Source: Kiritimatiellales bacterium (lineage in GTDB: Bacteria; Verrucomicrobiota; Kiritimatiellia; Kiritimatiellales; Pontiellaceae). From it: a stretch of DNA of 35,992 bases. The notes beneath the pieces were generated by a model. It did not search any database, had not been told where the DNA came from, and saw only the letters and a list, made by a program, of their open reading frames with translations. Location: the NCBI GenBank assembly GCA_003230915.1, contig QIHI01000129.1, forward strand, positions 1 to 35,992. Reading direction: 5' to 3'. Both the position numbers and the translations under genes were made by a program. Below, piece by piece: positions 1-8,808 of this stretch. The stretch's first letter is position 1. The number at the start of each line of letters is the position of its first letter.

Positions 1-1
1 G

Positions 2-742
2 GGGCATATCGGGAGAGCTATGGGGGATGCGGTAGCCGAGCTAGGCGCATCGGTGGCCGTGATCGATCTAAAACCAAACGCCTGTACGGATACGGCGACA
101 CGACTGGCAGATCAGCATGGCGTTAAATCGGTAGGGCTTTCCATTGATCTTTCCGAAGAAACAGCGGTACGGGAACTTCCCGAACAGGTTGCAGAAAAAT
201 TGGGTGGGTTAGATGTTTTGATTAACTGTGCGGCCTTTGTCGGAACCAGCGGTTTAGAAGGCTGGGTTGTCCCGTTCGAAGAACAATCGGTGGATACGTG
301 GCGCAAGGCGATGGAGGTCAACCTGACTTCGGTATTCGCCCTCACGCAAGCGGCCTCACCACTCCTCAAGGCATCAGGGCATGGAAACATCATCAACGTG
401 TCGAGTATCTATGGTATGTATGGCCCTGATATGCGCTTGTATGAAGGCACGGGAATGGGTAATCCAGCAGCTTATGCCGCCAGCAAAGGCGGTTTGATCC
501 AGTTTACCCGATGGTGCTAGACCGTCCTTGCACCCGATATTCGGGTGAACGCAATCACGCCAGGCGGTGTTGCCCGAGGTCAAGACGAACGATTTGTGGC
601 GCGCTATGTGGAAAAAACGCCGTTGCAACGTATGGCAACGGAAGAGGATTTTAAAGGGGTGGTCTGTTATCTAGCGAGTGACCTTTCTGCGTATGTAACG
701 GGACAGAACTTAGCCGTTGATGGGGGTTGGGGAGTTTGGTAG
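2..742 (+). pseudogene. SDR-family oxidoreductase, 5'-truncated by window edge and interrupted by an in-frame TAG at 518-520
   Basis: Frame open from base 2 (GHIGRAMGDAVAELGASVAVID), SDR motifs NVSSIYG and YAASK; TAG after ...FTRWC, then same frame continues TVLAPDIRVNAITPGG...GQNLAVDGGWGVW to the stop at 742. Confidence 0.8.
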
Positions 743-957
743 CCGCATTGTACCTGTGCAAAAATGGACTCTTCTGGAGGAGTTGAGTGTAGGATAGGCA
801 ATGAATTTCATAGATAGCAATGTAGAGAAGGATCTTTTAAAAATGATTTATGGGATGACTTTTTTTTGGAATAGATTGCATTTTTTCTCTCCACATTCCG
901 TCGAGTGAGGATGATTTTATTTGAGGGCGAGTATTTAAATTTAAGAAGGTGTAAATC

Positions 958-2067
958 ATGAGTGAAGTATTTTGGTGCAGTAACTGTTTGAATATGTCAA
1001 CCCGTCCTCGTATTCAATTTGACGAGCGTGGGTGGTGCAACGCGTGTCAATGGTCGGAAGAAAAGAAAACGCTTAATTGGGGCAAACGACAGGAAGAACT
1101 AAAAATTCTTTTGGGAAAATATCGGTCTACTAACGGTGGGTTTGATTGCGTTGTCCCATGTAGTGGCGGGAAAGACGGCTCTTCTATTGCTTATAGACTC
1201 AAGCATATTTACGGGATGAATCCATTGTGTGTTACCATCGCACCGCCGCTTACATTGGAATTAGGAGATGAAAATCTGAAAAATTTCATTCACTCCGGGT
1301 ATAACCATATTCATGTTCATCCGGATGATGAGGTGATGCGTAAATTAAACCGTCTGGGGTTTATGGAGAAAGGCTTTCCCTATTACGGGTGGCTCGAAAC
1401 TATTAAGAAGGCTGTGATACGAGTTGCTCTTAATTTCGATATCTCATTAATTTTTTACGGAGAAGACGGTGAGGTTGAATACGGAGGTTCTACAGAGACC
1501 AAGCATCAAGCTTCCTATGACATTGAATATATGAAACGGATCTACTTTGAAGGCGGGCTTTCTGATGAAATAACCAATCAGTTCTCAAAAAATGATCTGT
1601 ACTGGTGGAAATTCCCGGTCGAAAGTGAGTTAAAAGACAAAGAGCTGACCTGTGTACATTGGTCTTATTTTGAAAATTGGGATCCCTATCAAAATTATTT
1701 GATCGCCAAGGAGCATTGTGGACTTAAAGAACAGGATGAGGGGAATGCCGGAACCTTTACCAACTTTTCTCAGAACGATCAAGCTCTCTATATGCTGCAT
1801 ACCTATCTGATGTACCTGAAGTTCGGATTCGGACGTGCAACGCAGGATGCCGGGATTGAAATTCGAAGAGGGGCGCTCACGCGAGAGCAGGCCATTCATT
1901 TAGTTCGGATGTATGATAATCCCGATCTCGAGGAATGTATTCCAACCTATCTCGAGTATTATCAAATTACGCGTGCGGAATTTGATGCGGTTCTGGATCG
2001 ATGGGCAAATAAGGATCTTTTTGAACTTATTGATGGACGTTGGATGCCTAAATACGAAGTGGTTTAA
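958..2067 (+). CDS. N-acetyl sugar amidotransferase (WbpG/PseA/PtmG-like)
   Basis: PP-loop motif CSGGKDGSSIAY, N-terminal Cys pairs CSNC...CNAC, immediately followed by hisH- and hisF-like genes. Confidence 0.88.
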   Translation: MSEVFWCSNCLNMSTRPRIQFDERGWCNACQWSEEKKTLNWGKRQEELKILLGKYRSTNGGFDCVVPCSGGKDGSSIAYRLKHIYGMNPLCVTIAPPLTLELGDENLKNFIHSGYNHIHVHPDDEVMRKLNRLGFMEKGFPYYGWLETIKKAVIRVALNFDISLIFYGEDGEVEYGGSTETKHQASYDIEYMKRIYFEGGLSDEITNQFSKNDLYWWKFPVESELKDKELTCVHWSYFENWDPYQNYLIAKEHCGLKEQDEGNAGTFTNFSQNDQALYMLHTYLMYLKFGFGRATQDAGIEIRRGALTREQAIHLVRMYDNPDLEECIPTYLEYYQITRAEFDAVLDRWANKDLFELIDGRWMPKYEVV

Positions 2068-2070
2068 TTT

Positions 2071-2688
2071 ATGAAGGTGGCCATCATCAATTATGGGATG
2101 GGGAATATTTATTCCATCCAGAGCGCACTACGTTATTTAGGATGCGCGTCGGTTTATTCGAATCAGCATGACGTATTGTACGAAGCGACACATATCATTC
2201 TCCCAGGAGTCGGCTCGTTCAATAAGGCGATGAAAAACCTACAAGAGAGTGGTCTTGATCGCATTCTGATTGACTTAGCATTGAATGAAAAGAAACCACT
2301 CCTCGGGATTTGTTTAGGTATGCAGCTTTTAGGTCAAAGCAGCACAGAAGATGGCTATACGAAAGGGCTTGGATTGGTAGAGGGTACGGTCGAAAAATTC
2401 ACGCCCCAGATCAGTGGCATTAAAATTCCGCATGTCGGATTCAATGCTGTGCACCATTCCCGAGAGGATTCATTGCTGTTAAAAGGTTTCTCTGGCGATT
2501 CAGATTTTTATTTTACGCATAGTTACAGGATGATTTGTTCGGATGAAAGTTGTGCTGGAGAAGCGATTAACGGTGAAAATTTTGCAGCATGTGTGGAGAA
2601 AGGAAATATTTTCGGGACGCAGTTTCATCCGGAAAAAAGTCAGGCAAACGGTCTAAAACTGTTGGTGAACTTTTTGGAAAATACGTAA
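2071..2688 (+). CDS. hisH: HisH-like glutamine amidotransferase subunit (surface-sugar amidotransferase paralogue)
   Basis: MKVAIINYGMGNIYSIQSAL; GICLGMQLLG nucleophile; FGTQFHPEKS His/Glu; follows sugar amidotransferase by 3 bp. Confidence 0.9.
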   Translation: MKVAIINYGMGNIYSIQSALRYLGCASVYSNQHDVLYEATHIILPGVGSFNKAMKNLQESGLDRILIDLALNEKKPLLGICLGMQLLGQSSTEDGYTKGLGLVEGTVEKFTPQISGIKIPHVGFNAVHHSREDSLLLKGFSGDSDFYFTHSYRMICSDESCAGEAINGENFAACVEKGNIFGTQFHPEKSQANGLKLLVNFLENT

Positions 2689-2689
2689 T

Positions 2690-3514
2690 ATGCTAAAAAA
2701 ACGGTTAATATTTACCCTTCATTATGCAGCAGGCTCCTTTATGTTGAGTAGGAATTTCCGATTGCAGAAGGTTGGCGATGCCCGATGGTTGAAACAGAGT
2801 TATGACTTCAGTAAAATCGCATTTGCGATTGATGAGCTTGTGATTCTTAATGTGTCGCGCGGAGAAAAAAATATTAAGCGATATGCGGATAATATTAAGG
2901 AAATTGTAGATACGTGCTTTATTCCCGTTGTGGCTGGCGGAGGTATACAAAGCATGGAAGATGTTGAAACTTTACTGTCGGCCGGAGCGGATAAAATTCT
3001 TGTAAATACAGCCTTGGTAAAAGATGTGGAATTAGTTCAGGCATTGATTGAGAGGTATGGTTCGCAGTGTGTAATTGGCTCAGTTGACTTTAAGTATGCA
3101 GACGGTTCGTTGGATGTATATATTGAAAATGGTTCGGAAAAAATAGCGGTCGGATTAAAGGATTATATTTCTTCGTTGGTTGAACTTGGGGTGGGAGAAA
3201 TTCTACTTAATTCAATCGATAAGGATGGAACGGGGCAGGGCTACTGCATGGCACCGCTCCAGTCGATTTTGGAAAGCGTGTCGGTGCCGGTGATTCTTTC
3301 TGGTGGGGCCGGGAGGTATCGACACTTTATCGAGGCTTTTCAGGCCTTGCATATTGATGCGGTATCTACGGCCAATCTCTTTAATTTCATAGGAGATGGG
3401 TTTCCGCTAAGCCGTGATAAAATGATTAAAGCGGGCATTAATTTGGCTATTTGGGATCGCAGTGAGGAACAGCATTTAAAAAATTATTTTAAAATGGAAG
3501 CCCCTGATGTTTAA
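2690..3514 (+). CDS. hisF: HisF-like TIM-barrel subunit (surface-sugar amidotransferase paralogue)
   Basis: HisF signatures VVAGGGIQSMEDVETLLSAGADKILVNTA, VIGSVDFK, EILLNSIDKDGTGQGYC, VILSGGAG. Confidence 0.88.
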   Translation: MLKKRLIFTLHYAAGSFMLSRNFRLQKVGDARWLKQSYDFSKIAFAIDELVILNVSRGEKNIKRYADNIKEIVDTCFIPVVAGGGIQSMEDVETLLSAGADKILVNTALVKDVELVQALIERYGSQCVIGSVDFKYADGSLDVYIENGSEKIAVGLKDYISSLVELGVGEILLNSIDKDGTGQGYCMAPLQSILESVSVPVILSGGAGRYRHFIEAFQALHIDAVSTANLFNFIGDGFPLSRDKMIKAGINLAIWDRSEEQHLKNYFKMEAPDV

Positions 3515-4052
3515 CGGTGTGAAAGAATTTTTTGATCGAATTCACTACTGGAATTCGGTGGATCGAATCGGACCTGATCTACCCACCCAGAATTGGAAGC
3601 TATACTTTAAGAAATCGATGCTTAAGTATTGCAAAGCAAGGTGTAAGTTTTTTTCTGATACAGCAGAGGTGCGGCCTGGAGCTTATATTTTTAGTCCTTC
3701 AAATGTTTCGCTGGGCGCCCGAGTCGTGATTCGCCCGGAGGTGGTCTTGGCTGCGGATGATCTCGCTGAAATCATTATTAAAGACGATGTGATGCTAGGG
3801 ATGGGAGTTCATATTTATGTGAACAACCATAAATTTGATGATTCCACTATTTCTATACTGGATCAGGGATACTATCCCTCCGAGCGGGTGATGATCGAAA
3901 AAGGGGCATGGGTGGGTGCAAATAGTATTCTTCTTCCTGGCATCATCATTGGAGAGAACTCCGTGGTTGGAGCGGGGTCGGTTGTAACCAAAAATGTTCC
4001 TCCGAAAACGGTGGTTGCGGGAGTTCCTGCAAAAAAAATAAGGATGCTGTGA
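3507..4052 (+). CDS. Hexapeptide-repeat (left-handed beta-helix) acyltransferase, WbbJ/Maa-like
   Basis: Hexapeptide repeats; IEKGAWVGANSILLPGIIIGENSVVGAGSVVTKNVPPKTVVAGVPAKKI; overlaps hisF end by 8 bp. Confidence 0.88.
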   Translation: MFNGVKEFFDRIHYWNSVDRIGPDLPTQNWKLYFKKSMLKYCKARCKFFSDTAEVRPGAYIFSPSNVSLGARVVIRPEVVLAADDLAEIIIKDDVMLGMGVHIYVNNHKFDDSTISILDQGYYPSERVMIEKGAWVGANSILLPGIIIGENSVVGAGSVVTKNVPPKTVVAGVPAKKIRML

Positions 4053-4199
4053 AATAAAGTGAAGTATGAGTATTTTCATGAACAGTATGATCTATTTCGA
4101 CTTCGACCTCTCTGGATCTAAACCCATGAAGGATAGAAGTTTCACCCCAATATTTCGGACACAGATATTGAGGGTTGATCCATTTTGGAGCTTGCAGTT

Positions 4200-5240
4200 A
4201 TGAATGAAGATTTAAAAAGATATTGCGTAAGGAATGATGCCACCATTTTAGCGGGCATACAGTCTTTGGATGATTCAGAAGCTGGATTTTCTGTAGTTGT
4301 CGACATCGATGGAAAGGTTCAGGGCGTGCTCACAGACGGAGATGTTAGACGGGCTCTTTTGGCAGGAAATACTTTAGAACAACCAATTTTATCGCATGTT
4401 CATACCGACTTTTTGTCGGTCGGTGAGGAATCGACTCGGACTGAAGTTCTGGATTTAATGCAGGCTCTAAAAATTCGGCATGTACCCGTCTTAGGTCGTG
4501 ATTTCCATTTAAAGGGAATTCACCTGCTGAGTTCAATTATTGGCTCAAAAGAGCGATCTAATTGGGCGGTGATTATGGCTGGGGGAAAAGGGAGCCGTTT
4601 AGGCGATTTAACCAAAAACACACCTAAGCCCATGATTAAGGTAGCAGGTCGGCCGATTTTGGAGCGAGTATTGCTGCATCTGGTCAGCCATGGAATTCGC
4701 CGAATTTATATTTCAGTTAATTATTTATCGGAACAAATTGAAGAATATTTTGGTGATGGAAGCCGGTTTGGATGCCAGATTGACTATCTCCGAGAGTCGC
4801 CGGATTCACCTTTGGGAACGGCGGGTTCTTTGGCCTTGTTGCCAGAAAAGCCAGTTGATCCGGTTTTTGTGATCAATGGGGATTTGGTTACGGATCTCAA
4901 TGTGGAAGATATGCTGGATTTTTATGACCACAACGAATTTGAGTTGGTAATGGGGCTAAAACCCTACTTGCATGAAGTGCCTTTCGGATGTGTTGAGGTG
5001 AATGATGACCGAATTTTAGCCCTGGAAGAGAAGCCAGTACTTCAGAAGCGGGTCAATGTGGGCGCGTATGTCTTGGCTCCAGAGATTGTCGCGAGGGTGG
5101 AGCCGAAATTTCTTCCAATCACGGAATTATTTGGCGAGGCTTTAAAGTCCAAGTTGAAGGTCGGCGCGTACCATCTGGATGGAGACTGGCTAGATGTCGG
5201 TCTCCCGGATCAGTTAAAGGCTGCTCGGGGGCAGATGTAA
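4200..5240 (+). CDS. CBS-domain-containing sugar-phosphate nucleotidyltransferase (PtmE-like)
   Basis: N-terminal CBS pair (VVVDIDGKVQGVLTDGDVRRALL) fused to nucleotidyltransferase (MAGGKGSRLGDLTKNTPKPMIKVAGRPILERVL). ATG at 4200 preferred over the TTG at 4185. Confidence 0.87.
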   Translation: MNEDLKRYCVRNDATILAGIQSLDDSEAGFSVVVDIDGKVQGVLTDGDVRRALLAGNTLEQPILSHVHTDFLSVGEESTRTEVLDLMQALKIRHVPVLGRDFHLKGIHLLSSIIGSKERSNWAVIMAGGKGSRLGDLTKNTPKPMIKVAGRPILERVLLHLVSHGIRRIYISVNYLSEQIEEYFGDGSRFGCQIDYLRESPDSPLGTAGSLALLPEKPVDPVFVINGDLVTDLNVEDMLDFYDHNEFELVMGLKPYLHEVPFGCVEVNDDRILALEEKPVLQKRVNVGAYVLAPEIVARVEPKFLPITELFGEALKSKLKVGAYHLDGDWLDVGLPDQLKAARGQM

Positions 5241-5249
5241 GGGTTCGGC

Positions 5250-6608
5250 TCAGTCTTTGCTTTCGAGTACAAGCATCTGCGAGTCTGCATAAACTAGGTC
5301 GGGTGTTGTACCCATGCATTTTGAAGCACCTAGTATCTTGATTTTTATTTCTTCGAGCTCGAAACCGGGAAATTTTTTGTTCTGATATTCGTTCGATATT
5401 TTTCGGTGTCCAGATCTCTTTCGGAGTTTTTTTAGGGCATATTTTATGTGCTCGCACTTCAGTGCTGCATCGGATGGGGATTTAGAATTTTGGGGTTCCA
5501 TGGTGCTGAGCTTTTCTTCGATAACCTCGGCGACGGTTTCGAAGGAATCGAGATGATAGTTGGCAATCATTTCATCAAGTTCCGGAAAGGCTTCATCGGT
5601 GATGGACTGCGAGCTTCCTGAGAGGATCATTTCAACGACTTCTTCCGCGCAAGTTGCAATGGCTCCAACTAAGTTCGGCAGGCGGATATCGTGTTCTTCT
5701 GAGCAGGTGACTTTATAGTTAATGATTCGGGCATTGGAGAAAGAGGCTTCGATAGCGGTTGTACATCCGTCGTGAATAATGGTTTCAGCGGCCAGTAGCC
5801 AAGGGCCCACTGAGCCTTCGTGAATACATTTTACATTCGGAAGCCCAGCAAAGACATGTTTGTAGAGGTGGTCTCCTTCGGACGGATGACTACGGTAGAT
5901 GATATTTTTATTAGGGAACGCGGTCGATAATCGGTGGACTAGGCTGATCATATCGACCATGCTTTTAGATGAGTGTGTAAAAAAATCGACAAATTTTTGC
6001 CGTTTAACAGCATCGGCCGGATTGTATCCAATCCGAGGAGAAAAGATCGTTTCAATGCCGATGCCATGATTGGAGTAGGCATAGTTGCCATTGATCAGAA
6101 TAAAATTACCATGAGCCGCATTCAGTAAATCCGCATGAGGTTTGTAGTAGTCCTGATATTTTTCTTTGCATAGATCAAAACGAGGATGGCCTGTGGCAAT
6201 GACAGGCACTTTAAGCGTCTCTTTTTCATGAACGGACTTTTGCCATTCGCCCCATTCGCAAATGCGGTCTTTGCTGTCGAAGCGTTTGGGATCGCACTGG
6301 AGCTCCAGTGCTTTTTCCCAGTCGGGTTTGGTGCCTTCGAAAATTCCGCCTTCTTCCTGTAGGTAGATGATATCGATTCCCAGACGCTTGGCTTTTTCGT
6401 ACTGTTTCCAGTCCTCAATGGGCATCAGACTGTGAAAGATGTGTTTACCGACATAGATTCCTCCTCGGAAGCGATGCATAATTTTGCCCAGATGCCGATG
6501 ATTACAAATATAAACCCGTCGCCCCGGTTTCAGCACCTTGGCGGCGAGTAGAAGGCGGTAGTCGAGCTCGCGAGCAATCGTTTCAACGGGGAAGAATATA
6601 TTGTGCAT
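5250..6608 (-). CDS. Surface carbohydrate biosynthesis protein (glycerophosphotransferase/GT-B-like)
   Basis: Long ORF starting MHNIFFPVETIARELDYRLLLAAKVLKPGRRVYICNH; C-terminal SVGPWLLAAETIIHDGCTTAIEASFSNARIINYK typical of polysaccharide transferases; sits in glycan cluster. Confidence 0.75.
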   Translation of the reverse strand: MHNIFFPVETIARELDYRLLLAAKVLKPGRRVYICNHRHLGKIMHRFRGGIYVGKHIFHSLMPIEDWKQYEKAKRLGIDIIYLQEEGGIFEGTKPDWEKALELQCDPKRFDSKDRICEWGEWQKSVHEKETLKVPVIATGHPRFDLCKEKYQDYYKPHADLLNAAHGNFILINGNYAYSNHGIGIETIFSPRIGYNPADAVKRQKFVDFFTHSSKSMVDMISLVHRLSTAFPNKNIIYRSHPSEGDHLYKHVFAGLPNVKCIHEGSVGPWLLAAETIIHDGCTTAIEASFSNARIINYKVTCSEEHDIRLPNLVGAIATCAEEVVEMILSGSSQSITDEAFPELDEMIANYHLDSFETVAEVIEEKLSTMEPQNSKSPSDAALKCEHIKYALKKLRKRSGHRKISNEYQNKKFPGFELEEIKIKILGASKCMGTTPDLVYADSQMLVLESKD

Positions 6609-6705
6609 ATCGTTGCTTGCTCCTGAAGGTTAAAGCGAAGCATATTAGCATGTCCACGGGACGCTCCTCAAGGAGGGAGTGATTCCTACTCAGGGGAATG
6701 TAACT

Positions 6706-7401
6706 ATGAAAGAATATCTGATTTATCTCTTTTGCAAATGGATTCGCTCACCTTCGATGAAGGGAAAGGTAAAGTCTCACTTGTGTACGAAGAACAAGGG
6801 AGAAGGAAACCGAGTCGAACTCTGTTCTAGCTTCTATGGAAAGGTGCGTATTTATGGAAATAATAACAAGATAACGATAAAAGAAACAGGGAAGCGATTC
6901 AAACTCAGAATTCTCATCGTGGGGGATAATAATACCGTGACGATAGGAGAAGATGTGGCGATTAGAGGAGCGAGCCTTTCGATCGGAACTAAGCGATCGA
7001 CGGCTGACAATGTTGAATGTTCAATCGGCGCAGGTTCCTCCTTTGTAGATAAAAATTATTTTTACCTCTATGAGAATGAGTGTTCTTTAACGATCGGTAA
7101 AAATTGCATGTTTTCGAACTATATTACGATTCGGTGCGGCGAAAAACCCCACGCTTTGATTGATCGAGAGACCGGTAAAATTCTAACGGGGAAATATGAT
7201 TTAGTTATCGGAGATCGTTGTTGGATTGGAACAAATTGTTATTTCATGAAGAATTCCGGGCTGGCGAACAATACGATTGTGGGTAGCTGTAGCGTGGTCA
7301 CAAAGAAGTTTAATACCGAATATTGCGCCATCGCCGGAAACCCTGCGAAAATCGTGAAAGAAGATATTGATTGGGTGGAGGACTATCGCCAGTGCCAGTA
7401 A
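6706..7401 (+). CDS. Hexapeptide-repeat acyltransferase
   Basis: Repeats NNNKITI, DNNTVTIGEDV, DLVIGDRCWIGTNCYFMK...NNTIVGSCSVVTKKF..EYCAIAGNPAKIVK. Internal ATG 6706 used (track start 6679). Confidence 0.82.
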   Translation: MKEYLIYLFCKWIRSPSMKGKVKSHLCTKNKGEGNRVELCSSFYGKVRIYGNNNKITIKETGKRFKLRILIVGDNNTVTIGEDVAIRGASLSIGTKRSTADNVECSIGAGSSFVDKNYFYLYENECSLTIGKNCMFSNYITIRCGEKPHALIDRETGKILTGKYDLVIGDRCWIGTNCYFMKNSGLANNTIVGSCSVVTKKFNTEYCAIAGNPAKIVKEDIDWVEDYRQCQ

Positions 7402-7595
7402 TATTGCCCGCTGTTTTTATTGAGGACCATGTGAAAATTTATGTATTTTAATGCCATAAATTTTACCGGTTTTTTTGGTTACTGGGTGATCCTAAAATAG
7501 GAATCTAAGGGCTCAGAATGTATGAATTTTGGTGGCCACTTCTAGGATCAAAATCATAAGAAGTACGGGGTTTGATCTAGACGCGTATTTTTTTG

Positions 7596-8168
7596 TCATG
7601 GAGATGAAGTTTCTGCTGGAAATAAGAATCGGTTGGTGAAGCGGCGGATGCGACGGTTAAGTTTCATCCGTGCAAAGTACGGTATTTTTTCGAGCGAAAA
7701 TGCCGTCTTTATTTTCCCGAGGCTTTTAAGATCAGTATATTTTAACTGCTCGCCTTTCGCGGTTTGCTGAATGATGAAATTCATCGGGTTAAAGTCGTAG
7801 AAAAAGAGATCGTTTTCCCGCAGCAGATTGAAAAATTCTGTGAATTGGGGCGTGAGTCGTTGTGGGTTTCCCCCTGCACGTCTGTAGTGGGCCAAGGAGT
7901 GCGAAGGGGGTCCGTTGTCATCGCGGATCAATTCGCAAACCAAGGCTTTTCCGAGGTTGGTGGCGACGAGCTCATTATCGTAGGCGGCAATGTAGCGGTT
8001 CAGTACGGGTTTCACGAGGTGGTGGGCTTCCACATCATGTTGGTTTGTACCGTCGGCTTCTTTTTCGATTTTCACGCATTTATTTGCGTCGCAAGGATGG
8101 CGGTAGCACTTGCGCGTAGCCCCTTCGCTGATCAACAAGTGATCGGTGAGTTGAAGTATCTTATTCAT
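7596..8168 (-). CDS. YrbL-like kinase-fold protein (copy 1)
   Basis: MNKILQLTDHLLISEGATRKCYRHPCDANKCVKIEK; FFYDFNPMNFII...YTDLKSLG kinase-like catalytic segment. Start reset to 8168 because the track start overlaps the upstream gene by about 158 bp. Confidence 0.78.
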   Translation of the reverse strand: MNKILQLTDHLLISEGATRKCYRHPCDANKCVKIEKEADGTNQHDVEAHHLVKPVLNRYIAAYDNELVATNLGKALVCELIRDDNGPPSHSLAHYRRAGGNPQRLTPQFTEFFNLLRENDLFFYDFNPMNFIIQQTAKGEQLKYTDLKSLGKIKTAFSLEKIPYFARMKLNRRIRRFTNRFLFPAETSSP

Positions 8169-8808
8169 GGGGGACGGTTGTTGGGTGTAGCTGCAGGTCA
8201 GGATAATTTTGCATGATCTTTTCAAAAAACCGATCCACTCGCCGGGCGGCCTTGAGCCGGGCAAAGAAGGGGATGCTGGAGAGGGGAATGAGTTCTGATC
8301 CGCCCAGTCCATCGACAATAAAGAGTTTAATTTCCTCGTTTAGTTCTTTGCGCACCATGACGTCGCCGATCGAAAAGTCGCGGACGACAATCGCTTGGGC
8401 GACGAGGTGTTGGCCCAGTTCAACCAGTGCCTCTTTCAAAGAATTCCTATTTTTCTCGGAGTTTAGATAGTCCCGCAGGGAGAGAGCCGGTGTGCCGTCC
8501 TCGTTGGAGACCAGATCAAGCAACATGGCCGGACCAAGAGAGGTTTCGACCATGCCGTGGAAGCGGGGGATGTGCTTCAATTTATCCTCGTCTGTGCCGA
8601 ACTGCCGGTAGGCTTGGAGGTCTTTGTGGGTTTCATCGAACGCGGAGAGCCTGCGGAGTCGTTTGTACCACTTTTTATTTCTTTTACGGCGTTTTTCAAG
8701 GCTTCCGGATTTCACGATTTTGAGACATTTCCCATCGTCTGCGGGATGCCGGTAGGTAGCTCGGTGCGACCCTTCGGCGATGAAGAGGCTGTCGTTTAAT
8801 TCAATCAT
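8161..8808 (-). CDS. YrbL-like kinase-fold protein (copy 2)
   Basis: MIELNDSLFIAEGSHRATYRHPADDGKCLKIVK parallel to copy 1; VVRDFSIGDVMV...LFIVDGLGG; overlaps copy 1 start by 8 bp. Confidence 0.78.
   Translation of the reverse strand: MIELNDSLFIAEGSHRATYRHPADDGKCLKIVKSGSLEKRRKRNKKWYKRLRRLSAFDETHKDLQAYRQFGTDEDKLKHIPRFHGMVETSLGPAMLLDLVSNEDGTPALSLRDYLNSEKNRNSLKEALVELGQHLVAQAIVVRDFSIGDVMVRKELNEEIKLFIVDGLGGSELIPLSSIPFFARLKAARRVDRFFEKIMQNYPDLQLHPTTVPHE

Noticed and set aside
1-742. Amber codon reassignment (pyrrolysine or code change)
   Set aside because: TAG is used as a normal terminator by several intact genes in the window (e.g. the stops at 742, 11835 and 18477).
7764-8216. 150-aa plus-strand ORF
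   Set aside because: Antisense to YrbL-like copy 1; no recognisable domain.
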